64,000 bases of DNA from Robertkochia flava (GCF_020166515.1 NZ_JAINZT010000007.1:186001-250000), one strand, 5' to 3'; positions 8,578 through 17,040 are shown, counted from the first letter of the stretch. Notes: generated by a model not told the origin, from the sequence alone. Made by a program: numbers and translations.

Positions 8578-8926
8578 AGATTCTAATCCCAACCGGAAGC
8601 AGATCCTTAAATTCCTTGTGTTTTCTCAGGAATCGTGCAATGTGCGGACTGGTGGGAACCACACTCAGGTTGCGCTCTTCGATCTGCTTTAATACTGCGG
8701 TGATGAACTGGTCTTTGAAAGCAGGGTCGTCTACCTCTTCCGGAATCGTAAGCTTCGTCAGGAAAACTTTCCGCTCCTGGGAGGCGTATTCGATTTTGGC
8801 CAGTTTCCCGTTAACCTGGGTTTCGAACTGACGCAAGAACTCATTGTCATTAATAACTACTTCATCCATTACTTCTTGATTTAACGCACTATTTTTATTC
8901 TCGGAACTATCTTTGTTGGTCAGCAT
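8576..8926 (-). CDS. Small GNAT-family N-acetyltransferase-like protein
   Basis: A 116-residue protein matching the short GCN5-related domain family exemplified by human GTN10/YjdJ (Pfam Acetyltransf_CG type). The conserved pieces are a central FLTKLTIPEEVDDP strand-turn and the C-terminal sequence SVVPTSPHIARFLRKHKEFKDLL, where the family has a Val-Pro-x-Cys/Ser-Pro and a HxEY-like end. Such proteins are thought to bind acetyl-CoA, but substrates are mostly unknown. The usual glycine-rich loop (G-x-G-x-A/G) is replaced by DDPAFKDQ, so catalysis is uncertain. A second in-frame ATG at 8869 (MDEVVINDNEFLRQFE) is a plausible start and would drop 19 low-conservation residues. It is a single minus-strand gene, convergent with mtaB. 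Confidence 0.72.
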   Translation of the reverse strand: MLTNKDSSENKNSALNQEVMDEVVINDNEFLRQFETQVNGKLAKIEYASQERKVFLTKLTIPEEVDDPAFKDQFITAVLKQIEERNLSVVPTSPHIARFLRKHKEFKDLLPVGIRI

Positions 8927-9057
8927 ATAACAGGGAGGTTTAAGCTGAATTTGTCTTGCAGGACATTTCAGGGTATTCCCTCGAATTGAAATTTTTTGTT
9001 TGATTAATTTTTTGTAATATCAAAGTTACGAAAAATAAGCTAAACCCTTAGATTACA

Positions 9058-9738
9058 ATGCCTGAATCTGCCTCAGGGAAATCTCTGATCCCAGTCTATA
9101 TGATGCCGGGTATGGCGGCCAATCCATCCATTTTTGAACACGTTAAACTGCCGGAAGACAGGTATGAGGTGATCTGGTTGCACTGGAAGCTTCCGCGGGA
9201 GAAGGAAACCCTGGTGCATTATGCGCAACGCATGTGTAAGGAGGTGAAACATAAGAATCCCGTGCTTATGGGCGTGTCCTTCGGGGGTATACTCGTGCAG
9301 GAAATGTCAAAATTAATCCCGGTGCGTAAGCTCATTGTGATCTCCAGTGTAAAATGCCGGGATGAATTGCCCTATTCCATGCGGGTGGCTAGAAAGACCT
9401 ATTTGCATAAACTCCTGCCCACCTCCCTGGTCAATAATGTGGAAGTCCTGGCGAAATATGCCTTTGGAGAATCCGTAGTAAAGCGCTTAAAGCTTTACGA
9501 GCGCTATTTGTCGGTAAGAGATAAGCGCTACCTGGACTGGGCCATAGACCAGGTCGTTAACTGGGAGCAGGAAAAACCCATTCCCGGGACCATCCATATA
9601 CAGGGCGACCGGGATCCCGTATTCCCGGCAGATCGCATTAAAGATTGTATCTGGATCAAGGGTGGCACCCATATTATGATCATTAATCGGTTCAAGTGGT
9701 TTAACGAACATTTGCCGGAATTAATTTCAGGCAAGTAA
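9058..9738 (+). CDS. Alpha/beta hydrolase
   Basis: A 226-residue alpha/beta-fold hydrolase without a signal peptide. The oxyanion-hole strand is VYMMPGMAANPSIF (about 13-26). The nucleophile elbow GVSFGG places Ser74, the acid is in GDRDPVFP (about 184-191), and the histidine is in KGGTHIMI (about 197-204). These complete a catalytic triad. The substrate is unknown. It is followed after 39 bp by a lytic transglycosylase gene and then cardiolipin synthase, all on the plus strand, so the three may form an envelope-related operon (inference). Confidence 0.8.
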   Translation: MPESASGKSLIPVYMMPGMAANPSIFEHVKLPEDRYEVIWLHWKLPREKETLVHYAQRMCKEVKHKNPVLMGVSFGGILVQEMSKLIPVRKLIVISSVKCRDELPYSMRVARKTYLHKLLPTSLVNNVEVLAKYAFGESVVKRLKLYERYLSVRDKRYLDWAIDQVVNWEQEKPIPGTIHIQGDRDPVFPADRIKDCIWIKGGTHIMIINRFKWFNEHLPELISGK

Positions 9739-9777
9739 TCCCCGATTTTGTATATTTAACCAAACTTATGTAATGTA

Positions 9778-10728
9778 ATGATGAAGAACATGAAGAACTA
9801 TTTATTTGCTGGTGGTGTGGCGGTACTGGCCGCTGTTTTTATTAATGCGGTCCAGGCGGATGGAGCAACTGCAAAGGTGGAAAGGCCTGTTGCGGAAAAG
9901 GGAATGATTACCGATCCTTACGAAGTGAAAGCACTGGACATTCCGGAGAAGATCAATTTCGCGGGAGAAGATGTGCCACTGGAAGATCCCGATGTACTGG
10001 AGCGTCTCGATCGTGAATTGCTTGTGAATACCTACTGGCAGTCCAATGCCTTATTGATAATCAAGCGCGCGAATAAATATTTTCCGGTGATCGAACCTAT
10101 TTTAAAAGAGCAGGGCGTGCCGGATGATTTTAAATACCTGGCTGTGATCGAGAGTGGACTTACCAATGCCGTTTCTCCTGCAGGGGCACGCGGATTCTGG
10201 CAGATCCTACAGGGGACAGCCCGCGAATATGGCCTTGAAGTTAACGATAACGTAGACGAGAGATATCACCTGGAAAAAGCGACCCTCGCCGCCTGTGAAT
10301 ACCTTAAAAAATCGAAAGAGCGTTTCGGGTCATGGACCATGGCTGCAGCAGCATACAACGCAGGTCAGTACGGGATGCACAAGCAGTTGGAGCGTCAGAA
10401 GGTGGAAAGCTATTACGATGTTTTGCTCGGAGAGGAAACAGGGCGTTATGTTTTCCGTATCCTCGCCCTTAAAGAGATCCTGTCTGATCCGGACAAATAT
10501 GGATTTAAATTTGACCAGGACGATCTCTATCAAAACATTCCAACCAGGAAACTCCCTGTTGATACCGCAGTCACTGACTTTGCAGATTTCGCGAAAAGCT
10601 TCAACATCAATTATAAGATCCTGAAGATTCACAACCCATGGTTGCGTGAAGCCCACCTGAATAATAAATCCAGGAAGCAATATTATATCGAGATCCCCGA
10701 AGAGGGATATTATCCGCAATCAAAGTAA
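9778..10728 (+). CDS. Lytic transglycosylase (SLT domain, MltD-like)
   Basis: A secreted or periplasmic peptidoglycan-cleaving enzyme of 316 residues. An N-terminal signal sequence (about 1-27, ending VQADG) precedes an SLT goose-type lysozyme domain at about 95-235. The catalytic glutamate is Glu125 in AVIESGLTNAVSPAGARGFW, and the conserved AAAAYNAGQ and GRYVFRILALKE sequences follow. The C-terminal 60 residues (FAKSFNINYKILKIHNPWLR) resemble a LysM-type binding motif. Such enzymes cut the MurNAc-GlcNAc bond to give 1,6-anhydro ends. Three ATG codons lie close together at 9778, 9781 and 9790. The stop codon is directly followed by the ATG of the cardiolipin synthase gene, with zero spacing, so the two are translationally linked. 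Confidence 0.9.
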   Translation: MMKNMKNYLFAGGVAVLAAVFINAVQADGATAKVERPVAEKGMITDPYEVKALDIPEKINFAGEDVPLEDPDVLERLDRELLVNTYWQSNALLIIKRANKYFPVIEPILKEQGVPDDFKYLAVIESGLTNAVSPAGARGFWQILQGTAREYGLEVNDNVDERYHLEKATLAACEYLKKSKERFGSWTMAAAAYNAGQYGMHKQLERQKVESYYDVLLGEETGRYVFRILALKEILSDPDKYGFKFDQDDLYQNIPTRKLPVDTAVTDFADFAKSFNINYKILKIHNPWLREAHLNNKSRKQYYIEIPEEGYYPQSK

Positions 10729-12183
10729 ATGTGGGATTTTATTTCTGAAAATTTATGGAAGCTGCTCATAGGGCTCAATTACATTCTGGCCCTGGGAGCA
10801 GCTTTTACTATAGCCCTTCGCAATACCAATCCCAACAGAACCCTTTCCTATGTGCTGGCCCTGGTGCTCGTGCCCTTTGTAGGCTTACTGTTTTACGTAT
10901 TCTTTGGCCAGGAATACCGCAGGTCCAGGATATTCCGAAAGAAGAATGTGCTGAACCAGACCAATATTCAAAAGTGGCAGCAGTCTCTTGTTCTGGATGA
11001 AAACCAGGTAAACCTTTTAAAAGACCGGTCGGTTGAGAATAAGGAGAAGTTGGTACGGCTTATGCGGGACAATGAGAAATCGCCCCTCACCCTTCACAAT
11101 AAGGTGGAAATCCTCATCAACGGGGAAGAGAAATTTAAACGCCTTTTTGAAGATATTCGGGCCGCAAAAAGTTCCATCCACCTGGAGTATTATATCTTTC
11201 GCGATGACACGATCGGAACCGAGCTCGTAGACCTCTTGTGCCAAAAGGCAGATCAGGGTGTCGATATCCGGATCAATTACGATTACGTGGCCAGTAGTAT
11301 CAGCAATGAAGGCCGGCAAAAATTAAAAAGGGCCGGGGTGGAGTTCTATCCTTTCCTGCCGGTTTATTTTCCGCGATTTGCCAGTAAACTCAATTACCGG
11401 AACCACAGAAAGATAGCCGTTATCGACGGAAAGTTCGGGTACGTTGGCGGGATCAACGTGGGAGATGAATATGTAAATGCCCATGGAAAACGCTACTGGC
11501 GCGATACCCACCTGCGTATCGAGGGAGAGTCTGTTGGGGTGCTCCAGCTGTTTTTTATGCTGAACTGGGATTTTGTGAGCGAGGAGGATGTACAAATAAA
11601 AGATGAATGGTTCCTCCCCTCCGAGGTCAAAACAGAAACCCCGGTGCAAATGGTACTCTCCGGTCCGGATACCGATTGGGCACGGATTATGGAAGCCATG
11701 TTCGTTGCTATTAATTCTGCCGAGAAATACCTCTACCTGACCACCCCTTATTTTATTCCGAACGACGAGATCATGATGTCCCTTGTAGCGGCTGCAAGAA
11801 GCGGGGTAGAGGTCAAGGTACTCATCCCGGGTCAAAGTGACTCCTGGGCCGCTAAATATGCGAGTTTCTCCTATATAGAACGTATGCTGAGGGCAGGCAT
11901 TGAGGTCTATCTCTATCAGAAAGGAGTTATTCATGCCAAGACGATGGTCGTTGACGGGGTGTTTTCTACCGTGGGAACCTCCAATATCGATTACCGGAGC
12001 TTTAATATCAATTTTGAGATCAATGCTCTCATCTATGATGAAAAAATAGCAGCGAAGATGGAAAACAGCTTTTTTAATGACCTTCAGGAAAGTAAACGCC
12101 TGGATCCGGAAACATGGTATGATCGCCCGCTGAAACAAAAAATCAAAGAATCTTTTTGTCGCCTTTGGGCACCGTTGTTATAA
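10729..12183 (+). CDS. cls: Cardiolipin synthase
   Basis: A 484-residue inner-membrane phospholipase-D superfamily enzyme that joins two phosphatidylglycerol molecules into cardiolipin. Two N-terminal transmembrane helices (about 8-30 and 38-60) match the PLDc_N region. Two HKD motifs follow: NHRKIAVIDG (His226, Lys228, Asp233) and HAKTMVVDG (His402, Lys404, Asp409). Length is typical of ClsA-like proteins. It starts directly after the lytic transglycosylase stop codon and ends before a terminator at 12266-12295. Confidence 0.93.
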   Translation: MWDFISENLWKLLIGLNYILALGAAFTIALRNTNPNRTLSYVLALVLVPFVGLLFYVFFGQEYRRSRIFRKKNVLNQTNIQKWQQSLVLDENQVNLLKDRSVENKEKLVRLMRDNEKSPLTLHNKVEILINGEEKFKRLFEDIRAAKSSIHLEYYIFRDDTIGTELVDLLCQKADQGVDIRINYDYVASSISNEGRQKLKRAGVEFYPFLPVYFPRFASKLNYRNHRKIAVIDGKFGYVGGINVGDEYVNAHGKRYWRDTHLRIEGESVGVLQLFFMLNWDFVSEEDVQIKDEWFLPSEVKTETPVQMVLSGPDTDWARIMEAMFVAINSAEKYLYLTTPYFIPNDEIMMSLVAAARSGVEVKVLIPGQSDSWAAKYASFSYIERMLRAGIEVYLYQKGVIHAKTMVVDGVFSTVGTSNIDYRSFNINFEINALIYDEKIAAKMENSFFNDLQESKRLDPETWYDRPLKQKIKESFCRLWAPLL

Positions 12184-12265
12184 GTTACGAGGGTACGTAG
12201 CTCAGGTTTTCACGACTCTTCAATCCTTACCTCTTCTGATTTACCTGGGTTAAACCTTTTTCAAT

Positions 12266-12295
12266 AAAAAAGCCGGATCTCCTCCGGCTCTTTCT
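12266..12295 (+). terminator. Rho-independent terminator after cardiolipin synthase
   Basis: The stem AGCCGGA/TCCGGCT (12271-12277 with 12283-12289) is flanked by an A run and followed by CTTTCTT. Confidence 0.72.
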
Positions 12296-12380
12296 TATGC
12301 TGTTCTGTTTGGATTTTCGGGTGATCAGTATGTCCACGGTTTACTTATTTTCAGGTAATGCATAGCGTAATAATTACTCC

Positions 12381-12460
12381 GTACCTCCGTACCTCCGTAC
12401 CTCTATACCTACGTACCTGCGTACCTACGTACCTCTGTACCTCCTTACCCCCGTACCTTT
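12381..12460. repeat. Tandem array of ten 8-bp units (consensus GTACCTCC)
   Basis: Ten contiguous octamers: GTACCTCC, GTACCTCC, GTACCTCT, ATACCTAC, GTACCTGC, GTACCTAC, GTACCTCT, GTACCTCC, TTACCCCC, GTACCTTT. The array ends exactly in the stop codon of the minus-strand TPR gene. The same motif recurs at 16934-16957. No coding role is supported. Confidence 0.85.
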
Positions 12461-12975
12461 TAAATCCGCTTCATTTGCTGTTGCATCATCTTGATCTGAT
12501 CCTTCAGCATGTTCTGCTTGTCAAGTTTCTTGGCTTCATTTAGCAGGGTGGTAGCCTCTCGTTTTCTCCTTTTCTGCATGGCGATACCGGCCAGGCTCAA
12601 TTTAGCCATGGCAACGTCATAATCCATAGTAAGCCCCAGCTTCAGTGCTTTTTTGAAGTACTTCTCGGCTTCGGTCAGATTGGTCTGAGACGACATGATC
12701 CCGTGCAGGTAGTTGTAATACCCCTGTTGTTTGGTGGTCAGGGCCGCCTCAGGGTTTTTGATCTTGGTCAACCATTTCTTAGTGCCTTCAAAATCCTGTT
12801 TCCTCATCCTTAGAAAGGCCATCAGGATCATCTCGTTTCGGAAATAAAGGAAGACAAAGATCAGGGACAGCAGTACCAGGAAAATGCCATTTCCAATTTC
12901 TCCTTCTACAAATTGATATACTGCAAGGGCAAAAACCACTACAGCCAGAATAATTTTTATATTTTTGTTGAACAT
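12460..12975 (-). CDS. Membrane-anchored TPR-like protein
   Basis: A 171-residue protein with two hydrophobic segments near the N-terminus (about 7-24 and 30-47), then a helical, Lys-rich domain. Residues about 85-125 (YYNYLHGIMSS ... TEAEKYFKKALKLGL) have the small-residue and aromatic pattern of a tetratricopeptide repeat, and a second repeat-like helix pair follows. The C-terminus is a Gln/Met/Lys-rich helix (KMMQQQMKRI). Proteins of this shape are common in Flavobacteriaceae and have no assigned role; they probably scaffold other proteins at the inner membrane. It is transcribed away from rpmH. Its stop codon merges with the 8-bp tandem array. Confidence 0.75.
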   Translation of the reverse strand: MFNKNIKIILAVVVFALAVYQFVEGEIGNGIFLVLLSLIFVFLYFRNEMILMAFLRMRKQDFEGTKKWLTKIKNPEAALTTKQQGYYNYLHGIMSSQTNLTEAEKYFKKALKLGLTMDYDVAMAKLSLAGIAMQKRRKREATTLLNEAKKLDKQNMLKDQIKMMQQQMKRI

Positions 12976-13040
12976 TACAGGTGTTTTGAATTGCTGGGCA
13001 AAGGTAATAAAAACAATGAAAAATATTTTTCACAGCTTAT

Positions 13041-13070
13041 TTGCCAAAGTGAAAACTCTTTGTATATTTG
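13041..13070 (+). promoter_or_regulatory. Bacteroidota-type promoter of rpmH
   Basis: TTG at 13041-13043 and TATATTTG at 13063-13070 are 19 bp apart, 71 bp before the rpmH start. This is the same spacing as in front of rpmE and rpsF. Confidence 0.75.
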
Positions 13071-13141
13071 CCCCGCGATTTTGTGAAGCAAATTACAACG
13101 CCTTAGTTATAGATTTACCAAGTAGATAAAGATATTTTAAA

Positions 13142-13300
13142 ATGAAAAGAACGTTTCAGCCCTCAAAAAGAAAAAGGAAGAATAAGCACGGTTTCAGACA
13201 GCGTATGGCTACTGCTAATGGTAGAAAGGTGCTTGCTAGCAGAAGAGCTAAAGGAAGGAAGAAATTATCTGTTTCCTCAGAACCAAGACATAAAAAATAA
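13142..13300 (+). CDS. rpmH: 50S ribosomal protein L34
   Basis: A 52-codon gene that reads [20 protein letters not shown], continues with [20 protein letters not shown] and ends EPRHKK. This is a full-length, highly conserved bL34, a small basic protein of the large ribosomal subunit. It has its own promoter 71 bp upstream and a terminator 25 bp after the stop codon. In many bacteria rpmH is next to rnpA and dnaA; here its neighbours are a TPR protein and carB. Confidence 0.97.
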   Translation: MKRTFQPSKRKRKNKHGFRQRMATANGRKVLASRRAKGRKKLSVSSEPRHKK

Positions 13301-13324
13301 TGTTTTTAGGAATATAAAAATATT

Positions 13325-13357
13325 AGGTGTTACTTTTATCGGTAGCACCTTTTTTTT
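13325..13357 (+). terminator. Rho-independent terminator after rpmH
   Basis: The stem AGGTGTTAC/GTAGCACCT (one wobble pair) is followed by eight T. carB starts only 43 bp further on. Confidence 0.78.
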
Positions 13358-13399
13358 GCCCTCTTGTATCATCAATACCCTTCATTATAAAGAATAAAA

Positions 13400-16252
13400 A
13401 TGCCGAAAAGAAACGACTTAAAATGCATCTTAATTATCGGGTCAGGACCCATCGTAATTGGTCAGGCCTGTGAATTCGATTATTCAGGTTCTCAATCGCT
13501 CAGATCTCTGCGGGAAGACGGGATAGAAACCGTGCTTATCAACAGCAACCCTGCTACGATCATGACCGACCCCTCTATGGCCGATCATGTGTACCTGAAG
13601 CCGCTTACCACTAAATCGATCATTGAGATACTTAAGAAACACCCGAACATTGATGCAGTACTTCCTACCATGGGTGGGCAAACGGCATTAAACCTGGCTA
13701 TTGAGGCTGACGAAAAGGGAATTTGGGAAGAATACGGAGTCGAACTCATCGGGGTGGATATTGATGCTATCAATATTACGGAAGACCGCGAGCAATTCCG
13801 CGAACTGATGACCAAGATCGGTGTGCCGATGGCACCGCAGGCCACAGCTACTTCCTTCCTGAAAGGAAAAGAGATCGCTCAGAAATTTGGTTTTCCGCTG
13901 GTAATCCGTGCCTCCTACACCCTTGGTGGAGCCGGGGCATCCATCGTTTATAAGAAGGAAGATTTTGATGAGCATTTGAGCCGCGGTCTAGAAATATCAC
14001 CTATCCATGAGGTGATGATCGATAAGGCGATGATGGGATGGAAGGAATACGAGCTGGAATTGCTCAGGGACAAGAATGATAACGTGGTTATTATCTGTAC
14101 CATCGAAAATATGGACCCTATGGGGATCCATACCGGAGATTCCATTACGGTAGCACCGGCAATGACACTTTCAGACAGGACCTTCCAGAAAATGAGGGAT
14201 ATGGCCATCAAAATGATGCGCAGTATCGGAGATTTTGCTGGAGGATGTAATGTGCAGTTTGCTGTGAGTCCCGATGAGAAGGAGGAGATCATAGCCATTG
14301 AGATCAACCCAAGGGTTTCCCGTTCTTCGGCCCTGGCATCAAAAGCTACCGGGTATCCAATCGCAAAGATCGCCACCAAGCTGGCCATGGGGTATACCCT
14401 TGACGAACTGGATAACCAGATCACCAAGTCTACTTCAGCCCTTTTTGAGCCTACCCTGGATTACGTGATCGTAAAGATCCCGCGCTGGAACTTCGATAAA
14501 TTCGAGGGGGCCGACCGCGAACTTGGACTTGCGATGAAGAGTGTAGGGGAAGTGATGGGTATCGGGCGTTCTTTCCAGGAAGCCCTGCATAAAGCCACCC
14601 AATCCCTCGAGATCAAACGCAACGGTTTGGGAGCAGACGGGAAAGGCTATAAAGATTACGATGTGATCATTAGCAAGCTTACCCATGCGAGCTGGGACAG
14701 GGTCTTTGTGATCTATGACGCCATCCAGATGGGGATCCCGCTAAGCAGAATTCACGAGATCACCAAGATCGATATGTGGTTCCTCAAGCAATACGAAGAG
14801 CTGTATCACCTGGAAAAGGAGATCTCTACTTATAACATAGAAACCATTCAGAAAGACCTGCTTCTGGAAGCCAAGCAAAAAGGATATGGAGATCGTCAGA
14901 TCGCACATATGCTTGGATGCTGGGAGAGTGAGGTATATAAAAAGCGGGAAGAGCTGGGGGTAAAAAGAGTTTACAAGCTCGTGGACACCTGTGCTGCAGA
15001 ATTTCAGGCGGTAACCCCGTACTACTATTCCACCTTTGAGGATGTGATGGAAACCGCAGACGGAACCCAGATCTCTGCCAATGAGAGTGTGGTTACTGAA
15101 AAGAAGAAAATTGTGGTACTCGGGTCAGGACCTAACCGGATCGGACAGGGAATTGAATTTGATTACAGCTGTGTGCACGGGGTGCTGGCAGCAGCCGAGT
15201 GCGGTTATGAGACCATCATGATCAACTGTAACCCGGAAACGGTATCCACAGATTTTGATACGGCAGATAAGCTTTATTTCGAGCCGGTATTCTGGGAGCA
15301 TATCTATGATATCATCCAGCATGAGCAGCCGGAAGGCGTCATCGTTCAGCTAGGGGGACAAACAGCCCTTAAGCTTGCGGAAAAACTGGATAAGTACGGT
15401 ATTAAGATCATAGGAACAAGTTTTGAATCCCTGGATCTGGCAGAAGACAGGGGTAGCTTCTCCAAACTGCTTAAAGAGAACAACATCCCTTATCCTGAAT
15501 TCGGGGTCGCAGAAACAGCAGAAGAAGCACTTGAGCTGGCCGATGAGCTCGACTTCCCGATCTTGGTGCGTCCGTCCTATGTACTGGGAGGGCAAGGGAT
15601 GAAGATCGTGATCAATAAGGAAGAACTGGAAGAGCACGTGGTAGACCTGCTCCGAAAGATTCCAAACAACAAACTGCTGCTGGACCATTACCTGGACGGG
15701 GCTATTGAAGCCGAGGCTGATGCGATCTGCGATGGGGAAGATGTATACATCATCGGAATCATGGAGCATATTGAACCCTGTGGTATCCACTCGGGCGACT
15801 CGAATGCTACCCTGCCTCCGTTTAACCTGGGAGATCTGATCCTTGAGCAGATCAAGGACCATACGAAAAAGATCGCCCTGGCACTGAATACCGTAGGGCT
15901 TATCAATATCCAGTTTGCCATTAAAGATGATAAAGTATTTATCATTGAGGCAAACCCAAGAGCCTCGAGAACCGTTCCTTTCATTGCTAAAGCGTATAAG
16001 GAGCCCTATGTAAATTATGCGACCAAGGTGATGCTCGGCCATAACAAAGTAAAAGACTTTACTTTTAATCCGCAGTTGGAAGGGTATGCGATCAAACAGC
16101 CAGTATTCTCTTTTAATAAATTCCCGAAGGTGAATAAGAACCTTGGCCCGGAAATGAAGAGTACCGGAGAGAGTATCCTGTTTATTGACAGCCTTAAGGA
16201 TGATGCATTCTATGAGCTGTACCACAGAAGAAGCATGTACCTGAGCAAGTAA
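13400..16252 (+). CDS. carB: Carbamoyl-phosphate synthase large subunit
   Basis: A 950-residue enzyme that makes carbamoyl phosphate from bicarbonate, ATP and ammonia delivered by CarA, for pyrimidine and arginine synthesis. Two ATP-grasp halves are evident. The first starts ILIIGSGPIVIGQACEFDYS with its carboxyphosphate site at about 125-390. The second starts VVLGSGPNRIGQGIEFDYS near 575, with LVRPSYVLGGQGMKIV near 725. An oligomerisation region lies between them. E. coli CarB has about 1073 residues. The present protein ends just after MKSTGESILF, where the C-terminal MGS-like allosteric domain would begin, so that domain is absent. The stop is followed by a clean terminator, which argues against a truncating mutation. 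carA is not in the window. Confidence 0.95.
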   Translation: MPKRNDLKCILIIGSGPIVIGQACEFDYSGSQSLRSLREDGIETVLINSNPATIMTDPSMADHVYLKPLTTKSIIEILKKHPNIDAVLPTMGGQTALNLAIEADEKGIWEEYGVELIGVDIDAINITEDREQFRELMTKIGVPMAPQATATSFLKGKEIAQKFGFPLVIRASYTLGGAGASIVYKKEDFDEHLSRGLEISPIHEVMIDKAMMGWKEYELELLRDKNDNVVIICTIENMDPMGIHTGDSITVAPAMTLSDRTFQKMRDMAIKMMRSIGDFAGGCNVQFAVSPDEKEEIIAIEINPRVSRSSALASKATGYPIAKIATKLAMGYTLDELDNQITKSTSALFEPTLDYVIVKIPRWNFDKFEGADRELGLAMKSVGEVMGIGRSFQEALHKATQSLEIKRNGLGADGKGYKDYDVIISKLTHASWDRVFVIYDAIQMGIPLSRIHEITKIDMWFLKQYEELYHLEKEISTYNIETIQKDLLLEAKQKGYGDRQIAHMLGCWESEVYKKREELGVKRVYKLVDTCAAEFQAVTPYYYSTFEDVMETADGTQISANESVVTEKKKIVVLGSGPNRIGQGIEFDYSCVHGVLAAAECGYETIMINCNPETVSTDFDTADKLYFEPVFWEHIYDIIQHEQPEGVIVQLGGQTALKLAEKLDKYGIKIIGTSFESLDLAEDRGSFSKLLKENNIPYPEFGVAETAEEALELADELDFPILVRPSYVLGGQGMKIVINKEELEEHVVDLLRKIPNNKLLLDHYLDGAIEAEADAICDGEDVYIIGIMEHIEPCGIHSGDSNATLPPFNLGDLILEQIKDHTKKIALALNTVGLINIQFAIKDDKVFIIEANPRASRTVPFIAKAYKEPYVNYATKVMLGHNKVKDFTFNPQLEGYAIKQPVFSFNKFPKVNKNLGPEMKSTGESILFIDSLKDDAFYELYHRRSMYLSK

Positions 16253-16276
16253 TTGCAATAGATACTATATAAGCAC

Positions 16277-16314
16277 AGCGGAGAGGAACATATCGTTCTT
16301 CTCCGCTTTTTTTT
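16277..16314 (+). terminator. Rho-independent terminator after carB
   Basis: A long stem AGCGGAGAGGAAC/GTTCTTCTCCGCT with a 5-nt loop is followed by eight T. Confidence 0.85.
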
Positions 16315-16384
16315 GCGTCACAACTAATTTAATGCATTGATTAGCAGGTAGTTGTATAGTTGTGTTTAACTTTAAGAGAAAAGC

Positions 16385-16750
16385 ATGGCAAGATTTTTAC
16401 TTATACTCGCACTCGGTTTGTTATTTACCCCGGGTTGGTCCCAGCACGATACCCAAAAAGATAAGGATACGGAAGGTACGCTGATGTGGAAACCTGTAAA
16501 ACCCGAGAAACTTAAATCTTCTGAATTAATGATCCTGCCCTCTTCCAGGTTTCTGAGACTAAATCTTGAGGAAGACCTGGGATTTACAAAGGTGATCATC
16601 CAGGACCTTAACGGAATTACGCTGATTGAAAACCCTTTCGATCCGAACAGGGATATCGACATTTCCATACTTAAACCAGGTAACTATCTCATAAAGGTGA
16701 TCTCTGCCAACAAGGTGTTGCAAGGTAAGTTTGGAAAGAGGAGGTTGTAA
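16385..16750 (+). CDS. Small secreted protein with a sorting-domain-like C-terminus
   Basis: A 121-residue protein with a signal peptide (MARFLLILALGLLFTPGWSQ, cut after about residue 19). The mature part is about 100 residues. Its second half has the rhythm of a T9SS type-A C-terminal domain: a strand VIIQDLNGITLIENPF, then DIDISILKPGNYLIKVI, then a final short basic strand KVLQGKFGKRRL. The upstream YPNP-type motif is not clear; PSSRFLRLNLEED stands in its place. It is therefore either a degenerate sorting domain without cargo or a small beta-sandwich of unrelated role. It lies alone after the carB terminator. I do not recognise a named family. Confidence 0.6.
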   Translation: MARFLLILALGLLFTPGWSQHDTQKDKDTEGTLMWKPVKPEKLKSSELMILPSSRFLRLNLEEDLGFTKVIIQDLNGITLIENPFDPNRDIDISILKPGNYLIKVISANKVLQGKFGKRRL

Positions 16751-16799
16751 TATAGAGAGGAAAAGATTATCAGGTTGCAGGGTTGTGAGTGATGAGCAG

Positions 16800-17040
16800 T
16801 ACAATCTATCATCCATCATTCATAATTCATCATTCACCATTGATAATGATCCCGTACCCATATAATTTCAACCGATGACACCGCCGCTTCTCTCAAGATG
16901 AAATTCGCAAGGAGGTTCCGTTTACCCATACTTAATACCTCAGTACCTTCGTACCTTTAAAGGAGAGATCGCTACCGTATGCTCTGTAAACTTCGCGAAG
17001 TCAAACCACTTACTATTCTCCACTCTCCACTCTTCACTCT
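16800..17040. repeat. Intergenic patchwork of short repeats
   Basis: The 288-bp stretch between the small secreted protein and rmuC holds three kinds of simple repeat. TCATTCA/ATTCATC-type units lie at about 16808-16850. Three GTACCT octamers lie at 16934-16957, of the same type as the array at 12381. A CTCCACT/CTTCACT pyrimidine tract lies at about 17016-17040 and runs up to the rmuC stop codon. No gene is seen in it. Confidence 0.6.

Noticed and set aside
11323-12138. 271-codon open frame opposite cardiolipin synthase
   Set aside because: The plus-strand frame contains both HKD motifs; the mirror frame has none of a known family.
12358-12543. Open frame with repeated YLRT/YLCT residues over the 8-bp array
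   Set aside because: The amino-acid repeat is a by-product of the GTACCT DNA repeat; it overlaps a better gene on the other strand and has no similarity to a family.
15350-16258. Long open frame on the minus strand opposite carB
   Set aside because: It lies wholly inside carB, has no domain pattern and reflects codon bias on the opposite strand.
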